Source: Achromobacter denitrificans NBRC 15125 | Lineage (GTDB): Bacteria; Pseudomonadota; Gammaproteobacteria; Burkholderiales; Burkholderiaceae_B | Direction: 5' to 3' | NCBI RefSeq assembly: GCF_001571365.1 | Contig: NZ_BCTQ01000055.1 | Coordinates: 1 to 34,365 of the forward strand | DNA length: 34,365 nucleotides | In this document: positions 1 through 8,190 of the stretch, in pieces | Position numbering within the stretch: the first letter of the stretch is position 1 | How the letters are laid out: each line of letters begins with the position of its first letter | Position numbers and translations under genes: made by a program | Notes under the pieces: generated by a model | Told to the model about the DNA's origin: nothing | The model's input: only the letters and a program-made list of their open reading frames with translations | The model's database searches: none

Positions 1-2
1 GG

Positions 3-389
3 GGCGACGCCGGGCGCAGGGCCGCGCCGCCCGCCGTCGAGCCCGCCGCGCGCGCGCCGGCGCCCGTGGCGATCGCTTTGCGGCGCAAGTCGGTGCTCTG
101 CGTCGGCGAGGACGCCATGGCCCTGGCCTTGACGCGCAAGGTGGTCGAAATGGCGGGCGGGCGGTATCTGGGCCACAGCGGCGGCGGCGACGCGGACGGC
201 GAGGCGCTGGAGGCCAGCCTGGTCGAAGCCGACCTGGTGATCTGCCAGACCGGCTGCGTCAGCCACGGGGCGTATTGGCGCGTGAAAGACCATTGCGCCC
301 GCACCGGCAAGCAGTGCGTGCTGGTCGACAAACCCGAAGCCTTGAACGCGCTGCGCCTGGAACGCGAGCCGTCGAACGCCGGCGGTTGA
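3..389 (+). CDS. DUF2325 domain protein, 3' part (start lies left of the window)
   Basis: The reading frame is open from the left edge, so the start codon is probably outside the window; the GTG at 66 is only the first possible start inside it. The first ~25 residues seen are Ala/Pro/Arg-rich, like a linker. The rest is a small Rossmann-like domain: a KSVLCVGED strand, a GGRYLGHSGG turn, ADLVICQTGCVSH and a closing KQCVLVDKP. These match the DUF2325 family, whose members often pair with regulatory or metal-related genes; the biochemical role is unknown. It ends about 105 bases before the sensor kinase start, with a hairpin between, so it is probably a separate transcription unit. The family call is fairly safe; the function is not known. 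Confidence 0.75.
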   Translation, partial: GDAGRRAAPPAVEPAARAPAPVAIALRRKSVLCVGEDAMALALTRKVVEMAGGRYLGHSGGGDADGEALEASLVEADLVICQTGCVSHGAYWRVKDHCARTGKQCVLVDKPEALNALRLEREPSNAGG

Positions 390-400
390 AGCCGGCGCGC

Positions 401-416
401 TCCCGCTTCAGCGGGA
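401..416 (+). terminator. Hairpin after the DUF2325 gene
   Basis: TCCCGC-TTCA-GCGGGA forms a 6-bp stem with a tetraloop, 12 bases after the stop codon. A second hairpin (GCCGGC at 378-383 and 391-396) spans the stop. There is no T-run, so intrinsic termination is uncertain. Confidence 0.4.
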
Positions 417-493
417 ACCGTAGCGTCGCGTTACCTAGCGTTTCGGCAGCGCGTCCCGCCGCGCAATACAGTCGTGCTGGTGAGGGGGCAGAG

Positions 494-3493
494 ATGCTGA
501 AAAAGCGAGACCGCGTCGCGCTACCCTGGACGGACACGCTGGCCCGTCTGGAGGACGAGCGCATCATGTTGCAACGCATTGCCGCCGGCGTGCCACTGGC
601 GCAGGTGCTGGAACACGTGCTGCACGCCATCGAGGCGCAGTCCAGCGTGGAGCTGCGCGCCTCGATCGCGCTGGTCGACGAGACCGGCGCCTGCCTGCGG
701 CACGCGGCGGCGCCAAGCCTGCCAGACGCCTACAACGCGGCCGTGGACCGGGTGCCCATCGGGCCGGCCATGGCGTCCTGGGGCGCGGCTGCCTACACCG
801 GCTGTCCGGTCTACGTGGAAGACATCGCGTCGCATCCCGACTGGGAGCGCTGGCGGGACCTGGCGCTGGCGAACGGCCTGCGGGCCTGCTGGTCCACGCC
901 GATCAAGGCGCCCGACGGCCGCCTGCTGGGCGTGTTCTCCAACTACTACGGCACCGCGCGCTCGCCGTCCGCGCACGACATCGACGCGATCGCGCTGGTG
1001 ACGCGCAGCGCCGCGCTGGCGATCGAGCGCCATCTGACGGAACTGGCGCTGCGGCAAAGCGGCGAGCGCTGGCGCACCATGTTCGAGGGCATGCAGGAAG
1101 CCTTTTTCCTCAGCGAAGCGCTGCGCGATGCCGACGGGCGCATCGCCGACTTCCGCTTCCTGGAGGTCAATCCGGCCTTCGAGCGCCAGAGCGGGATGAA
1201 AGAAGGCGACACGCTGGGCCATACCTTGCGCGAGATGATACCGGGCGTGCCCGGACAGATCATGGATGCGTTCGCCCAGGTCGTGGAGTCCGGCGAGCCG
1301 GCGCAATTCGAGTTCGCGGTGCCCGCGCCCAAGGAGGCCTGGTACGAAGCCCGGGTGCGCAAGGATGGCCCCGAGCGCATCATGGCGCTCTTTCTCGACG
1401 TGAGCGCGCGCAAGGCCGCCGAATCCGAGTTGTGGGAAGGCCAGCACCGCAAGAACTTCCTGCTGGCGCTGGGCGACAGCCTGCGCGAACTGCACCTGCA
1501 GCCGGCGATCGAAGAGGCCGCTTGCGAAGGCCTGGGCCAGCACCTGGCGCTGGGCCTGGTGGCGGTGCTGGATTCGGCGGCCGAGAACGGGCGGGCGGTG
1601 CTGTCGACCTGCTGGCGTTCCGGGCAGGACCGCGACAACGAGCAGCCGCTGGCCCTGGATCGCCTGGGCGCGGAATACTACGCCGCGCTCGACGGCGGGC
1701 GCACCACCTATCTGCAGCCCTTGCTGGCCGAGGCGCAGGGCGAGATCCGCCCCTGGGCCATCGTGGTGCCGCTGCGCCGCTGGGGCCGGCCGGGCGGGGC
1801 GCTGCTGGCGCGGCCGCAGGGCGGCACCCGGCTGCGGCACGGCGATATCGCCTTCATCGAGGAAGTGGCGGAACGCCTGTGCGGCGCCGTCGAACGGTCG
1901 CAGTACGCGCGCATGCTGGAGCAGCGCGTCGAGGACGCAAGTGCCGAGCGCGACCGCATCTGGCGCCTGTCCCCGGAATTGCTGGCGGTGGTGGACCGGC
2001 AAGGGCGCTTCATCAGCGTCAATCCCGCGGTGCGGCCCATCCTGGGCTGGAGCCCCGAGCAGTTCCTATCGGCGGGCCTGTCGGAGTTGATCCATCCGGA
2101 AGACTTGGCGGCGACGCTGGCGGCCTGGGCCTGGGCGCCCGAGGGGCAAGTGCCGCAGGCGACGCGGCATCTGGAAAACCGTGTGCTCAGGCGCGACGGC
2201 GGCTATTCCTGGATCACCTGGAGCATGTCCTGGTCGCAGGACAATCTGTACATGACGGGCCGCGACGATACCGACCTGAAGATGCAGGCCGAGGCCCTGC
2301 GCGAGACCGAGAACGCCCTGCGCCAATCCCAGAAGATGGAGGCGGTGGGGCGCCTGACCGGCGGCATCGCGCATGACTTCAACAATATGTTGCAGGGGAT
2401 CACCGGCGCCCTGTACCTCATCGAACGCAAGCTGGGCGCGGGCTCGCCCGAGCAGGCGTTGCGCTTCGTCTCGGTCGCGATGGATTCGGCCAACCGGGCG
2501 GCCCACCTGACGCAGCGGCTGCTGACCTTCTCGCGCCGCCAGCCCATCGATCCCAAGTCTTTCAGCGTGGCCTCGGCCCTGCAATCCATGGCCGACCTGT
2601 TCCGCCGCTATACCGGCGAGCGCGTGCGGCTGGTGTTCGACCTCGACCCGGGCCTGTGGACCGTGTGCTGCGACAAGAACCAGTTCGAGAACGCCATGCT
2701 GAACCTGGTGATCAATGCGCGCGACGCCATGCCGCAAGGCGGGGTGCTGACCATCGCGGCGCGCAACGTGCGCGCGCAGGCGGACGCGCCCTCGCTGCGG
2801 CAGGTCCTGGATGCGCCGCCGGGGCCGTTCGTGGAAGTCTCGGTGTCGGACGTGGGCTGCGGCATGACGCCCGACGTGCTGGCCCATGCCTTCGATCCGT
2901 TCTACACCACCAAGCCGCTGGGAGAAGGCACCGGCCTGGGGCTGTCCATGATCTACGGCTTCGCCAAGCAGGCCGGCGGCGTGGCCACCTTGGAAAGCGA
3001 GCTGGACGTGGGCACGACGGTGAGGCTGTTCCTGCCGCGGCATGAAGGCAGCCCGGAACGTTCGCCCAAGCGCGAGCACCCCGCGGCGGCGCCGGCGCCC
3101 GATCTGTTGCGCCAGGCGGTAGTGGTGGTGGTGGAGGACGATGCGAACGTGCGCGATATGGTCTATGAGTGCCTGGCCGAGCGGGGCTTGCGGGTACTGT
3201 CGGCGGCGGACGGCGAAGCCGGGCTGGACCTGGTGCGGGCCACGCCGGACATCGACCTGCTGGTGACCGACGTCGGCCTGCCGGGCCTCAACGGCCGGCA
3301 GCTGGCCGACGCCGCGCGCACCGTCTATCCCGGCTTGAAGGTGCTGCTGATGACGGGCTATGCGGGCAACGCCGTGCGGGATCGCGATTTCCTGGAGCAC
3401 GGCATCGAGCTGATCGTCAAGCCATTCTCGCTGGTTGCGCTGGGGGAACGCGTGCAGCGCATGCTGGACGGGGATGCCGAAGCCCCGCAGTAG
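494..3493 (+). CDS. Hybrid sensor histidine kinase (GAF-PAS-GAF-PAS-HisKA-HATPase-REC)
   Basis: I chose the ATG at 494 (999 residues) because a purine-rich GAGGGGGCAGAG sits just before it; the frame is open further upstream but the extra 73 residues look non-coding. Order: GAF-like domain (~15-175), PAS (~190-310), GAF-like (~320-480), PAS (~490-600), dimerisation/phosphoacceptor helix with H627 in GGIAHDFNN, ATPase with N-box NLVINARDAMP, G1 DVGCGMT and G2 GEGTGLGLS, then a C-terminal receiver with phosphoacceptor D926 in LLVTDVGLPG. No membrane segments are evident, so it is likely a cytoplasmic sensor of small ligands or redox state. It faces rpoN and lies near two sigma-54 activators, one with a receiver, so it is the obvious candidate to phosphorylate that activator. 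The partner and signal are inferred. Confidence 0.9.
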   Translation: MLKKRDRVALPWTDTLARLEDERIMLQRIAAGVPLAQVLEHVLHAIEAQSSVELRASIALVDETGACLRHAAAPSLPDAYNAAVDRVPIGPAMASWGAAAYTGCPVYVEDIASHPDWERWRDLALANGLRACWSTPIKAPDGRLLGVFSNYYGTARSPSAHDIDAIALVTRSAALAIERHLTELALRQSGERWRTMFEGMQEAFFLSEALRDADGRIADFRFLEVNPAFERQSGMKEGDTLGHTLREMIPGVPGQIMDAFAQVVESGEPAQFEFAVPAPKEAWYEARVRKDGPERIMALFLDVSARKAAESELWEGQHRKNFLLALGDSLRELHLQPAIEEAACEGLGQHLALGLVAVLDSAAENGRAVLSTCWRSGQDRDNEQPLALDRLGAEYYAALDGGRTTYLQPLLAEAQGEIRPWAIVVPLRRWGRPGGALLARPQGGTRLRHGDIAFIEEVAERLCGAVERSQYARMLEQRVEDASAERDRIWRLSPELLAVVDRQGRFISVNPAVRPILGWSPEQFLSAGLSELIHPEDLAATLAAWAWAPEGQVPQATRHLENRVLRRDGGYSWITWSMSWSQDNLYMTGRDDTDLKMQAEALRETENALRQSQKMEAVGRLTGGIAHDFNNMLQGITGALYLIERKLGAGSPEQALRFVSVAMDSANRAAHLTQRLLTFSRRQPIDPKSFSVASALQSMADLFRRYTGERVRLVFDLDPGLWTVCCDKNQFENAMLNLVINARDAMPQGGVLTIAARNVRAQADAPSLRQVLDAPPGPFVEVSVSDVGCGMTPDVLAHAFDPFYTTKPLGEGTGLGLSMIYGFAKQAGGVATLESELDVGTTVRLFLPRHEGSPERSPKREHPAAAPAPDLLRQAVVVVVEDDANVRDMVYECLAERGLRVLSAADGEAGLDLVRATPDIDLLVTDVGLPGLNGRQLADAARTVYPGLKVLLMTGYAGNAVRDRDFLEHGIELIVKPFSLVALGERVQRMLDGDAEAPQ

Positions 3494-3529
3494 CCGGCTG
3501 GCCCTCCGGGAAGCGGAACACGCGCGCGC

Positions 3530-4981
3530 TCAGTGCTGGCGCCGCAACTCCGCGGGCGGCACGCGCAGCTGGCCGCGATACTTCGACACGGTGCGGCGCG
3601 CCAGCAGGATGCCGCTGGCCGCCAGCTGCTGGGTCAGCGCCACGTCCGATAGCGGCATCGAAGGATCCTCGGCGTCGACCATTTCCTTGATCAGCGCCCG
3701 CACCGCCGCCGCGGAGCAGGAGCCGCCCGATTCGGTAGCCAGTTCGCGCGAAAAGAAATGGCGGAACTCGAACACGCCGCGCGGCGTCACCATGTATTTG
3801 CCCACGGTGGCCCGAGACACGGTGGATTCGTGCATGTCGAGGTCGTCGGCGACTTCCCGCAGCATCAGCGGCCGCAAGGCCACGTCGCCATACTCGAAAA
3901 AGGTTTGCTGGCGCTTGACGATGGCCTCCGCCACTCGCTGGATGGTGGTGTAGCGCTGCTCGACGTTGCGCACCAGCCAGCGGGCCTCCTGCAATTCCTG
4001 CGCCATGGGGCTGCGGTCGTCCAGCCGCGCGCGCCGGAACAGGTCCGCGTAGGTGCGGTGCAGGCGGGCCTGGGGCATGGCATGGCGGTTCGGCAGCACG
4101 CGCCAGCGCGCCTGCCACTTGTCCACGAACACGTCGGGGATCACGTAGGCGGGCGCTTCGGCGCTGTAGCGCGTGCCCGGCTTGGGGTCCAGGCCGCGGA
4201 TCAGCGCGCAGGCCTCGCGCAACGCGTCGTCGGTGCAGCCGAGCAGGCGCCGCAGCCCGGCGCAGTCATTCTTGGCCAGCCGGGGCAGGTGCTCGCGCAC
4301 GATGTCCAGCGCCAGCGCCCGGATCGCCGGATCGGCGCCGGTCGCGGCGGCCAGTTGCAAGGTCAGGCATTCGGCCAGGTCGCGGGCCGCCAGGCCCGGC
4401 GCGTCCAACTGCTGCACCAGGCGCAGGGCGGTCATCCATTCGGCGTCTTCGGGCGGCGGGTCGAAATCCTCAGGCGCGTTGTCGCACAGGCCGCACAGCG
4501 GCGTGCGCAGGTAGCCGTCGTCATCCAGCGCATCGACGATGAACTCCGCCAGCAGGCGGTCGCGCGGCTCCAGGGTGTAGTTGCCCAGTTCCGCCGAGAG
4601 GCGCTGGCGCATCGACAGCGAGGCGCAGACCCATTGGGCCTGGTCCATGCCGCCGTCGCCGGCCGCGCGCGTGGGGTAATCGCCGGAATAGGCCGGGGCG
4701 TCCGGCGGCGGGAGGTCCGCCTCCGCGGCGGGCGCCGGCATTTCCGGCGCGCCCTCGTCGGAGGGGAAGGCCGCCTCGGGAGCCGCGGCAGTCGCCTCGC
4801 CCGGCTGCGCGCCTTCCTGTTCCTCTTCGGGTTCCTCAAGAAAAGGATTGGTGGCGAGCGCGTGTTCCACCGCGGTCGTGAATTCCAGCGCGGACATCTG
4901 CAGCAGCTTGACGGATTGCTGCAGGCGGGGCGCCAGCGTCATCTGCTGGCGCAGGCGCAATTCTTGCGTAGGGTAGCCCAA
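3530..4981 (-). CDS. rpoN: RNA polymerase sigma-54 factor RpoN (likely a dedicated second copy)
   Basis: This 483-residue protein is full length for sigma-54. Region I at the N-terminus is Q/L-rich (LRLRQQMTLAPRLQQSVKLL), where activators act. An acidic region II follows (~50-110, Glu/Pro/Ala-rich), then the core-binding and HTH regions. The C-terminal RpoN box is at residues 461-470, ARRTVSKYRG; the family form is ARRTVAKYRE, so two positions differ (A to S, E to G). The start is a TTG with GGAG six bases upstream; the next ATG would remove part of region I. The gene stands alone, not beside lptB, hpf or ptsN as the housekeeping rpoN of proteobacteria usually does, so a second rpoN elsewhere is likely. 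It follows an activator gene on the same strand and has its own -24/-12 promoter, which suggests autoregulation. The family is certain; the paralogue claim is inferred. Confidence 0.95.
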   Translation of the reverse strand: MGYPTQELRLRQQMTLAPRLQQSVKLLQMSALEFTTAVEHALATNPFLEEPEEEQEGAQPGEATAAAPEAAFPSDEGAPEMPAPAAEADLPPPDAPAYSGDYPTRAAGDGGMDQAQWVCASLSMRQRLSAELGNYTLEPRDRLLAEFIVDALDDDGYLRTPLCGLCDNAPEDFDPPPEDAEWMTALRLVQQLDAPGLAARDLAECLTLQLAAATGADPAIRALALDIVREHLPRLAKNDCAGLRRLLGCTDDALREACALIRGLDPKPGTRYSAEAPAYVIPDVFVDKWQARWRVLPNRHAMPQARLHRTYADLFRRARLDDRSPMAQELQEARWLVRNVEQRYTTIQRVAEAIVKRQQTFFEYGDVALRPLMLREVADDLDMHESTVSRATVGKYMVTPRGVFEFRHFFSRELATESGGSCSAAAVRALIKEMVDAEDPSMPLSDVALTQQLAASGILLARRTVSKYRGQLRVPPAELRRQH

Positions 4982-5029
4982 GCGAATCTCCGGACGAGGC
5001 CGCCGGGAAGGCGGCTTACTCCAGGAAAT

Positions 5030-5049
5030 GCATGCAAAGTTCGTGCCAG
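5030..5049 (-). promoter_or_regulatory. Sigma-54 promoter of rpoN
   Basis: On the minus strand the sequence reads TGGCACG-AACT-TTGCAT, matching the sigma-54 consensus TGGCACG-N4-TTGCW at every defined base. The GG (5047-5046) and GC (5035-5034) are exactly 10 bases apart. The GC is 52 nt before the TTG start. It implies that rpoN transcription needs sigma-54 and an activator. Confidence 0.9.
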
Positions 5050-5150
5050 CTTTTCCGCGGGGAGAAAGGCCGGCCGCCCGCGCGATGCCGCGCCGGTCTT
5101 ACAAGCGCGCGGTAATAATTGCTGGGAGGGGGGCTCGGTGGAGGTGCTTT

Positions 5151-6161
5151 TCACGCGCCCGACGCGTCCGCCGCGTCGCGGTCGTAGGCGTCCAGCCGGT
5201 TGTAGAGCGTCTTCAGGCTCACGCCCAGGGCTTCGGCGGTCAGGCGCTTGTCGCCGGCGTAGTGCGCCAGCGTGGCCAGAATGAACTCGCGCTGGGCCCG
5301 CCCCAGCGGCATGCCGATGGCGAAGTTCAGGGCGCCCTCGCGCAGTTCGCCGCGCGGCACGCCGCGCGCCCGCGCCAGGACGTCGGCGTCGAGTTCGCCA
5401 TCGGCCATGATGTAGGCCCGCTGCACCGCATTGCGCAGCTCGCGCACATTGCCCGGCCAATCATGCCCGGCAATGGCGTCCAGCAGGCGGCGGGAGAAGG
5501 TCTTGCGGGTGCCGTTCTCGCGGTTCAGGGTATCCAGGAACCAGTGCGCGAGGACCACTGCGTCGCCCTCGCGTTCGCGCAGCGGGGGGACGCGCAGCGG
5601 GATCACGAGAAGCCGGTGGAGGAAGTCCTGGCGCAGGCGGCCCTCGGCCACGGCCTCGGCCGGATCGCGATTGCTCGCGCAGATGACGCGCACGTTGGCG
5701 CGCAGCAGGTCGGAGCCGCCCACGCGCTGGTACGTGCCGGATTCCAGCACGCGCAGGAAGTGGACCTGCATGTCCGGCGGCATCTCGGTCACTTCGTCCA
5801 GGAAGAGCGTGCCGCCGCTGGCGTATTCGAAGTAGCCCGCGTTCTGCGCCACCGCGCCGGTGAAGCTGCCTTTTTCGTGCCCGAACAGCTCGGCATGCGC
5901 CAGCGTGCCGCTGATGGCGCCGCAGTTCACGGCCACGAAGGGTTGCTCGCGGCGTTGGCTGGCGTCGTGGATGGCGCGCGCCACGATTTCCTTGCCCGTG
6001 CCGCTTTCGCCCACGATGAAGACGCTGGCGTCGCTCGCCGCCGCCAGGCGCAGCTGGGCGTCCAGTTTTTGCATCGCGGGGGAAAGGGCGGAAACGTCCA
6101 TCAGGACGTTGGGAGACGCAGGCGCGGCCTCGCGTCCGGTGCTGGTGCTGCGGTTTGCCAT
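5151..6161 (-). CDS. Sigma-54 enhancer-binding activator without a receiver domain
   Basis: This 336-residue protein has a 25-residue N-terminal tail, a AAA+ domain and a Fis-type HTH (PspF/HrpS-like layout). Walker A is GESGTGKE (51-58), the sigma-54 contact loop is GSFTGA (98-103, usual form GAFTGA), Walker B is GTLFLDE (117-123), and the arginine-finger segment is RLRQDFLHRL (175-184, where the family usually has DLYYRL). The HTH (~305-326) reads LTAEALGVSLKTLYNRL. Lacking a receiver, it should be controlled by a partner protein, by its amount, or by co-assembly with the neighbouring activator. AAGGACAC supports the ATG start. It lies directly upstream of rpoN on the same strand, 169 bp away, and diverges from the second activator. 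The family is certain; targets are inferred. Confidence 0.92.
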   Translation of the reverse strand: MANRSTSTGREAAPASPNVLMDVSALSPAMQKLDAQLRLAAASDASVFIVGESGTGKEIVARAIHDASQRREQPFVAVNCGAISGTLAHAELFGHEKGSFTGAVAQNAGYFEYASGGTLFLDEVTEMPPDMQVHFLRVLESGTYQRVGGSDLLRANVRVICASNRDPAEAVAEGRLRQDFLHRLLVIPLRVPPLREREGDAVVLAHWFLDTLNRENGTRKTFSRRLLDAIAGHDWPGNVRELRNAVQRAYIMADGELDADVLARARGVPRGELREGALNFAIGMPLGRAQREFILATLAHYAGDKRLTAEALGVSLKTLYNRLDAYDRDAADASGA

Positions 6162-6246
6162 GCTGTGTCCTTGGCCCGGCCGCGGGCCGTCGCATTAGGT
6201 GCATGGTAGAGGGCAAGGCCGTCCGTGTTTGCGACCAGTTGCAAGC

Positions 6247-6276
6247 ATTCGAAAACATTGTTGGAAAATATCGAAT
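6247..6276. promoter_or_regulatory. AT-rich dyad between the divergent activator genes
   Basis: ATTCGA (6247-6252) and TCGAAT (6271-6276) are perfect inverted hexamers 18 bases apart, inside an unusually AT-rich stretch of the 177-bp gap between the two activators. It could be an operator for one of them. No -24/-12 element is seen in this gap on either strand. A weak sigma-70-like pair on the plus strand (TTGCCT at 6279-6284, GCTATT at 6302-6307, 17 bases apart) could serve the response regulator. Confidence 0.35.
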
Positions 6277-6338
6277 AATTGCCTCCGCGGTGGCTAGAGT
6301 CGCTATTCTCAAGAGTGGGCCGCAACAGGGAGAAGGAC

Positions 6339-7721
6339 ATGCCCCATCTGCTGATCGTCGACGATGATGCCGCGATACGCGAAACGCTGGCCGAGCTCGG
6401 CCGGGACAGCGGCTTTTCGGTAGCCTTGGCGGCGAGCATCAAGGATGCCTTGATCCAGCTCGAACGGCAGGCGCCGGACCTGGTGCTGACCGACGTTCGC
6501 CTGCCCGAGGGCAGCGGCATGGATATCTTCAAGAACGCGGCGGCCGCCAGCGCCGAGGTCGTGGTGATGACCGGCCACGGCACGGTCGACAATGCCGTGC
6601 AGGCGCTGAGGCTCGGCGCCACCGACTATCTGGTCAAGCCGATCTGCATGGAGCGCCTGAACGACATCCTCGCGCGCATTGCGTCCAGCGCGGGTGGGGA
6701 CCTGCCCGGGATGCCCTTCGAGGAGCCGGGCCGCTTCGGCAAGATGTACGGCGCGTCCGAACGCATGCTGACGCTGTACCGCCAGCTCGGGCGCGTGGCG
6801 CCCACCAACGTGACCACGCTCGTGATCGGCGAAAGCGGCACCGGCAAGGAACTGGCGGCGCATGCCATCCACGAACTCAGCCCGCGGCGGCAGCGGCCGT
6901 TCATCGCGGTCAATTGCGGCGCCATTTCGCCGAACCTGATCGAAAGCGAAATGTTCGGGCACGAGCGCGGCAGCTTCACCGGCGCCGACCGTCAGCACAA
7001 AGGCTATTTCGAGCGCGCCGACGGCGGCACGCTGTTCCTGGACGAAGTCACGGAAATGCCGCTGGACCTGCAGGTGAAACTGCTGCGCGTGCTGGAGACG
7101 GGCCAGTTCATGCGGGTGGGCACCAATCGCGAAATCGCCTGCGACATCCGCATCGTGGCCGCCACCAACCGCAATCCCGAGGAGGCGGTGCGCGAAGGCA
7201 AGCTGCGCGAAGACCTGTATTACCGCCTGAGCGTCTTCCCGGTCGAGCTGCCGCCGCTGCGCGAGCGCGGCGAGGACATCCCGTTCCTGGCGCAGCGCTT
7301 CCTGGACGCGCAGAACCTGGAGTCCGGCAAGCGCAAGGCGTTTTCGTCGCGCGCGCTGGCGGTGCTGACGCAGTACGCGTGGCCCGGCAACGTGCGGGAA
7401 TTGAAGAACTTCGTGAGGCGCGCCTTCATCATGGCCGACGGCGACGAACTGGAAGCCGACATGCTGGCGCCGCAGGTGTCGCCTTCCGGCGGCGGCTCGG
7501 TCGGGCAGGTGAGCGTGCCCGTGGGCGAAACGCTGGCCGAGGCCGACCGGCGGCTCATCCTGGCCACTTTGGAACGTTGCAACGGCGTGAAAAAGCAGAC
7601 GGCCGCCATGCTCGGCATCAGCCCCAAGACGCTCTACAACCGGCTGGAAGAGTACGCCGCGGCGGGCTACGCGCTGCCGGGCGAGCCTCCGTCCCGGACG
7701 GACGAACCGTCCGGGAGCTGA
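6339..7721 (+). CDS. Sigma-54-dependent response regulator (REC-AAA+-Fis HTH)
   Basis: This 460-residue protein has the NtrC-type layout. The receiver (~3-115) has the acidic pair in LLIVDDDAA, phosphoacceptor D52 in VLTDVRLPEG and the late VKP lysine. The AAA+ domain has Walker A GESGTGKE (164-171), the loop GSFTGA (211-216), Walker B GTLFLDE and arginine fingers in REDLYYRL. The C-terminal HTH is QTAAMLGISPKTLYNRLEEY, nearly the same as in the divergent activator, which suggests shared binding sites. The start at 6339 is set by AGGGAGAAGG; a longer frame from 6279 has no such site. It should drive ATP-dependent opening of sigma-54 promoters when phosphorylated, most plausibly by the hybrid kinase at 494-3493. 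The family is certain; the partner is inferred. Confidence 0.95.
   Translation: MPHLLIVDDDAAIRETLAELGRDSGFSVALAASIKDALIQLERQAPDLVLTDVRLPEGSGMDIFKNAAAASAEVVVMTGHGTVDNAVQALRLGATDYLVKPICMERLNDILARIASSAGGDLPGMPFEEPGRFGKMYGASERMLTLYRQLGRVAPTNVTTLVIGESGTGKELAAHAIHELSPRRQRPFIAVNCGAISPNLIESEMFGHERGSFTGADRQHKGYFERADGGTLFLDEVTEMPLDLQVKLLRVLETGQFMRVGTNREIACDIRIVAATNRNPEEAVREGKLREDLYYRLSVFPVELPPLRERGEDIPFLAQRFLDAQNLESGKRKAFSSRALAVLTQYAWPGNVRELKNFVRRAFIMADGDELEADMLAPQVSPSGGGSVGQVSVPVGETLAEADRRLILATLERCNGVKKQTAAMLGISPKTLYNRLEEYAAAGYALPGEPPSRTDEPSGS
7692..7716. terminator. 10-bp hairpin inside the 3' end of the response-regulator gene
   Basis: TCCCGGACGG and CCGTCCGGGA form a perfect 10-bp stem with a 5-base loop. 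It ends before the stop codon and 15 bases before the end of the convergent gene. There is no T-run on either strand. It may act as a two-way transcription block in the 9-bp gap between convergent genes. Confidence 0.5.
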
Positions 7722-7730
7722 GGGCAGGCC

Positions 7731-8114
7731 TTACTTCCCGTAGCGGGTCTTCAGGTCCGCCATGCAGGTGTCCTTGGCATTGCCGGACAGGGCGTCGCAC
7801 TTCTCCTTCCCGACCTTGTAGTCGGCGTCGTTGCGCGTCTTGGCCGCGTCATGCGTGGCCTCGGCCTTTTCCTTGGAGGCCTTGGCATCCGCCTTGGCCT
7901 TGTCGCGCGTGGCTTCGGCCTGCTGCTGGCAGACGTCCTTCTGGTTGCCCTTCATCGCATCGCAGTGCTTTTTGTCCATCTTGTACTGGTCGTTGATCTG
8001 CTTGTCGGTGCGCACGGCGGTGGTGCCGCCCGACGCGGTCTGCGCCGGGGCCTGGAAGGCCAGTGCGGAAAGGCCCAGCGCCACGGCGGGGAGAACGGCT
8101 TTGCACAGATTCAT
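7731..8114 (-). CDS. Small exported Lys/Ala-rich protein with duplicated Cys motif
   Basis: This is 127 residues. The N-terminus is a signal peptide (MNLCKAVLPAVALGLSALAF, likely cut after QAPAQ). The mature part is charged and helical, rich in Lys, Ala and Asp. The motif KKHCDAMKGNQKDVC (residues 48-62) recurs near the C-terminus as KEKCDALSGNAKDTC; each has two Cys ten residues apart, suggesting two disulfide or metal-binding hairpins joined by a coiled-coil-like AKADAKASKEKAEATHDAAK segment. AAAGGAG precedes the ATG. It has a sigma-54 promoter back to back with that of the next gene. It is a conserved-type periplasmic stress protein, but I cannot assign a function. Confidence 0.8.
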   Translation of the reverse strand: MNLCKAVLPAVALGLSALAFQAPAQTASGGTTAVRTDKQINDQYKMDKKHCDAMKGNQKDVCQQQAEATRDKAKADAKASKEKAEATHDAAKTRNDADYKVGKEKCDALSGNAKDTCMADLKTRYGK

Positions 8115-8164
8115 GGTTGACTCCTTTTGGATGGCGGTCCGGTCGAGGCGGACCCGGCAACACT

Positions 8165-8183
8165 GAAGCAAGCGGCATTCCCG
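8165..8183 (-). promoter_or_regulatory. Sigma-54 promoter of the small exported protein gene
   Basis: On the minus strand it reads GGGAATG-CCGC-TTGCTT, with GG (8181-8180) and GC (8169-8168) 10 bases apart. The GC lies 53 nt before the ATG at 8114. It is back to back with the promoter at 8191-8209. Confidence 0.75.
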
Positions 8184-8190
8184 GCCCCGT

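Noticed and set aside
275..493. Longer sensor-kinase start at 275
   Set aside because: It would overlap the DUF2325 coding region and a hairpin, and the added residues are low-quality. The ATG at 494 has a good ribosome site.
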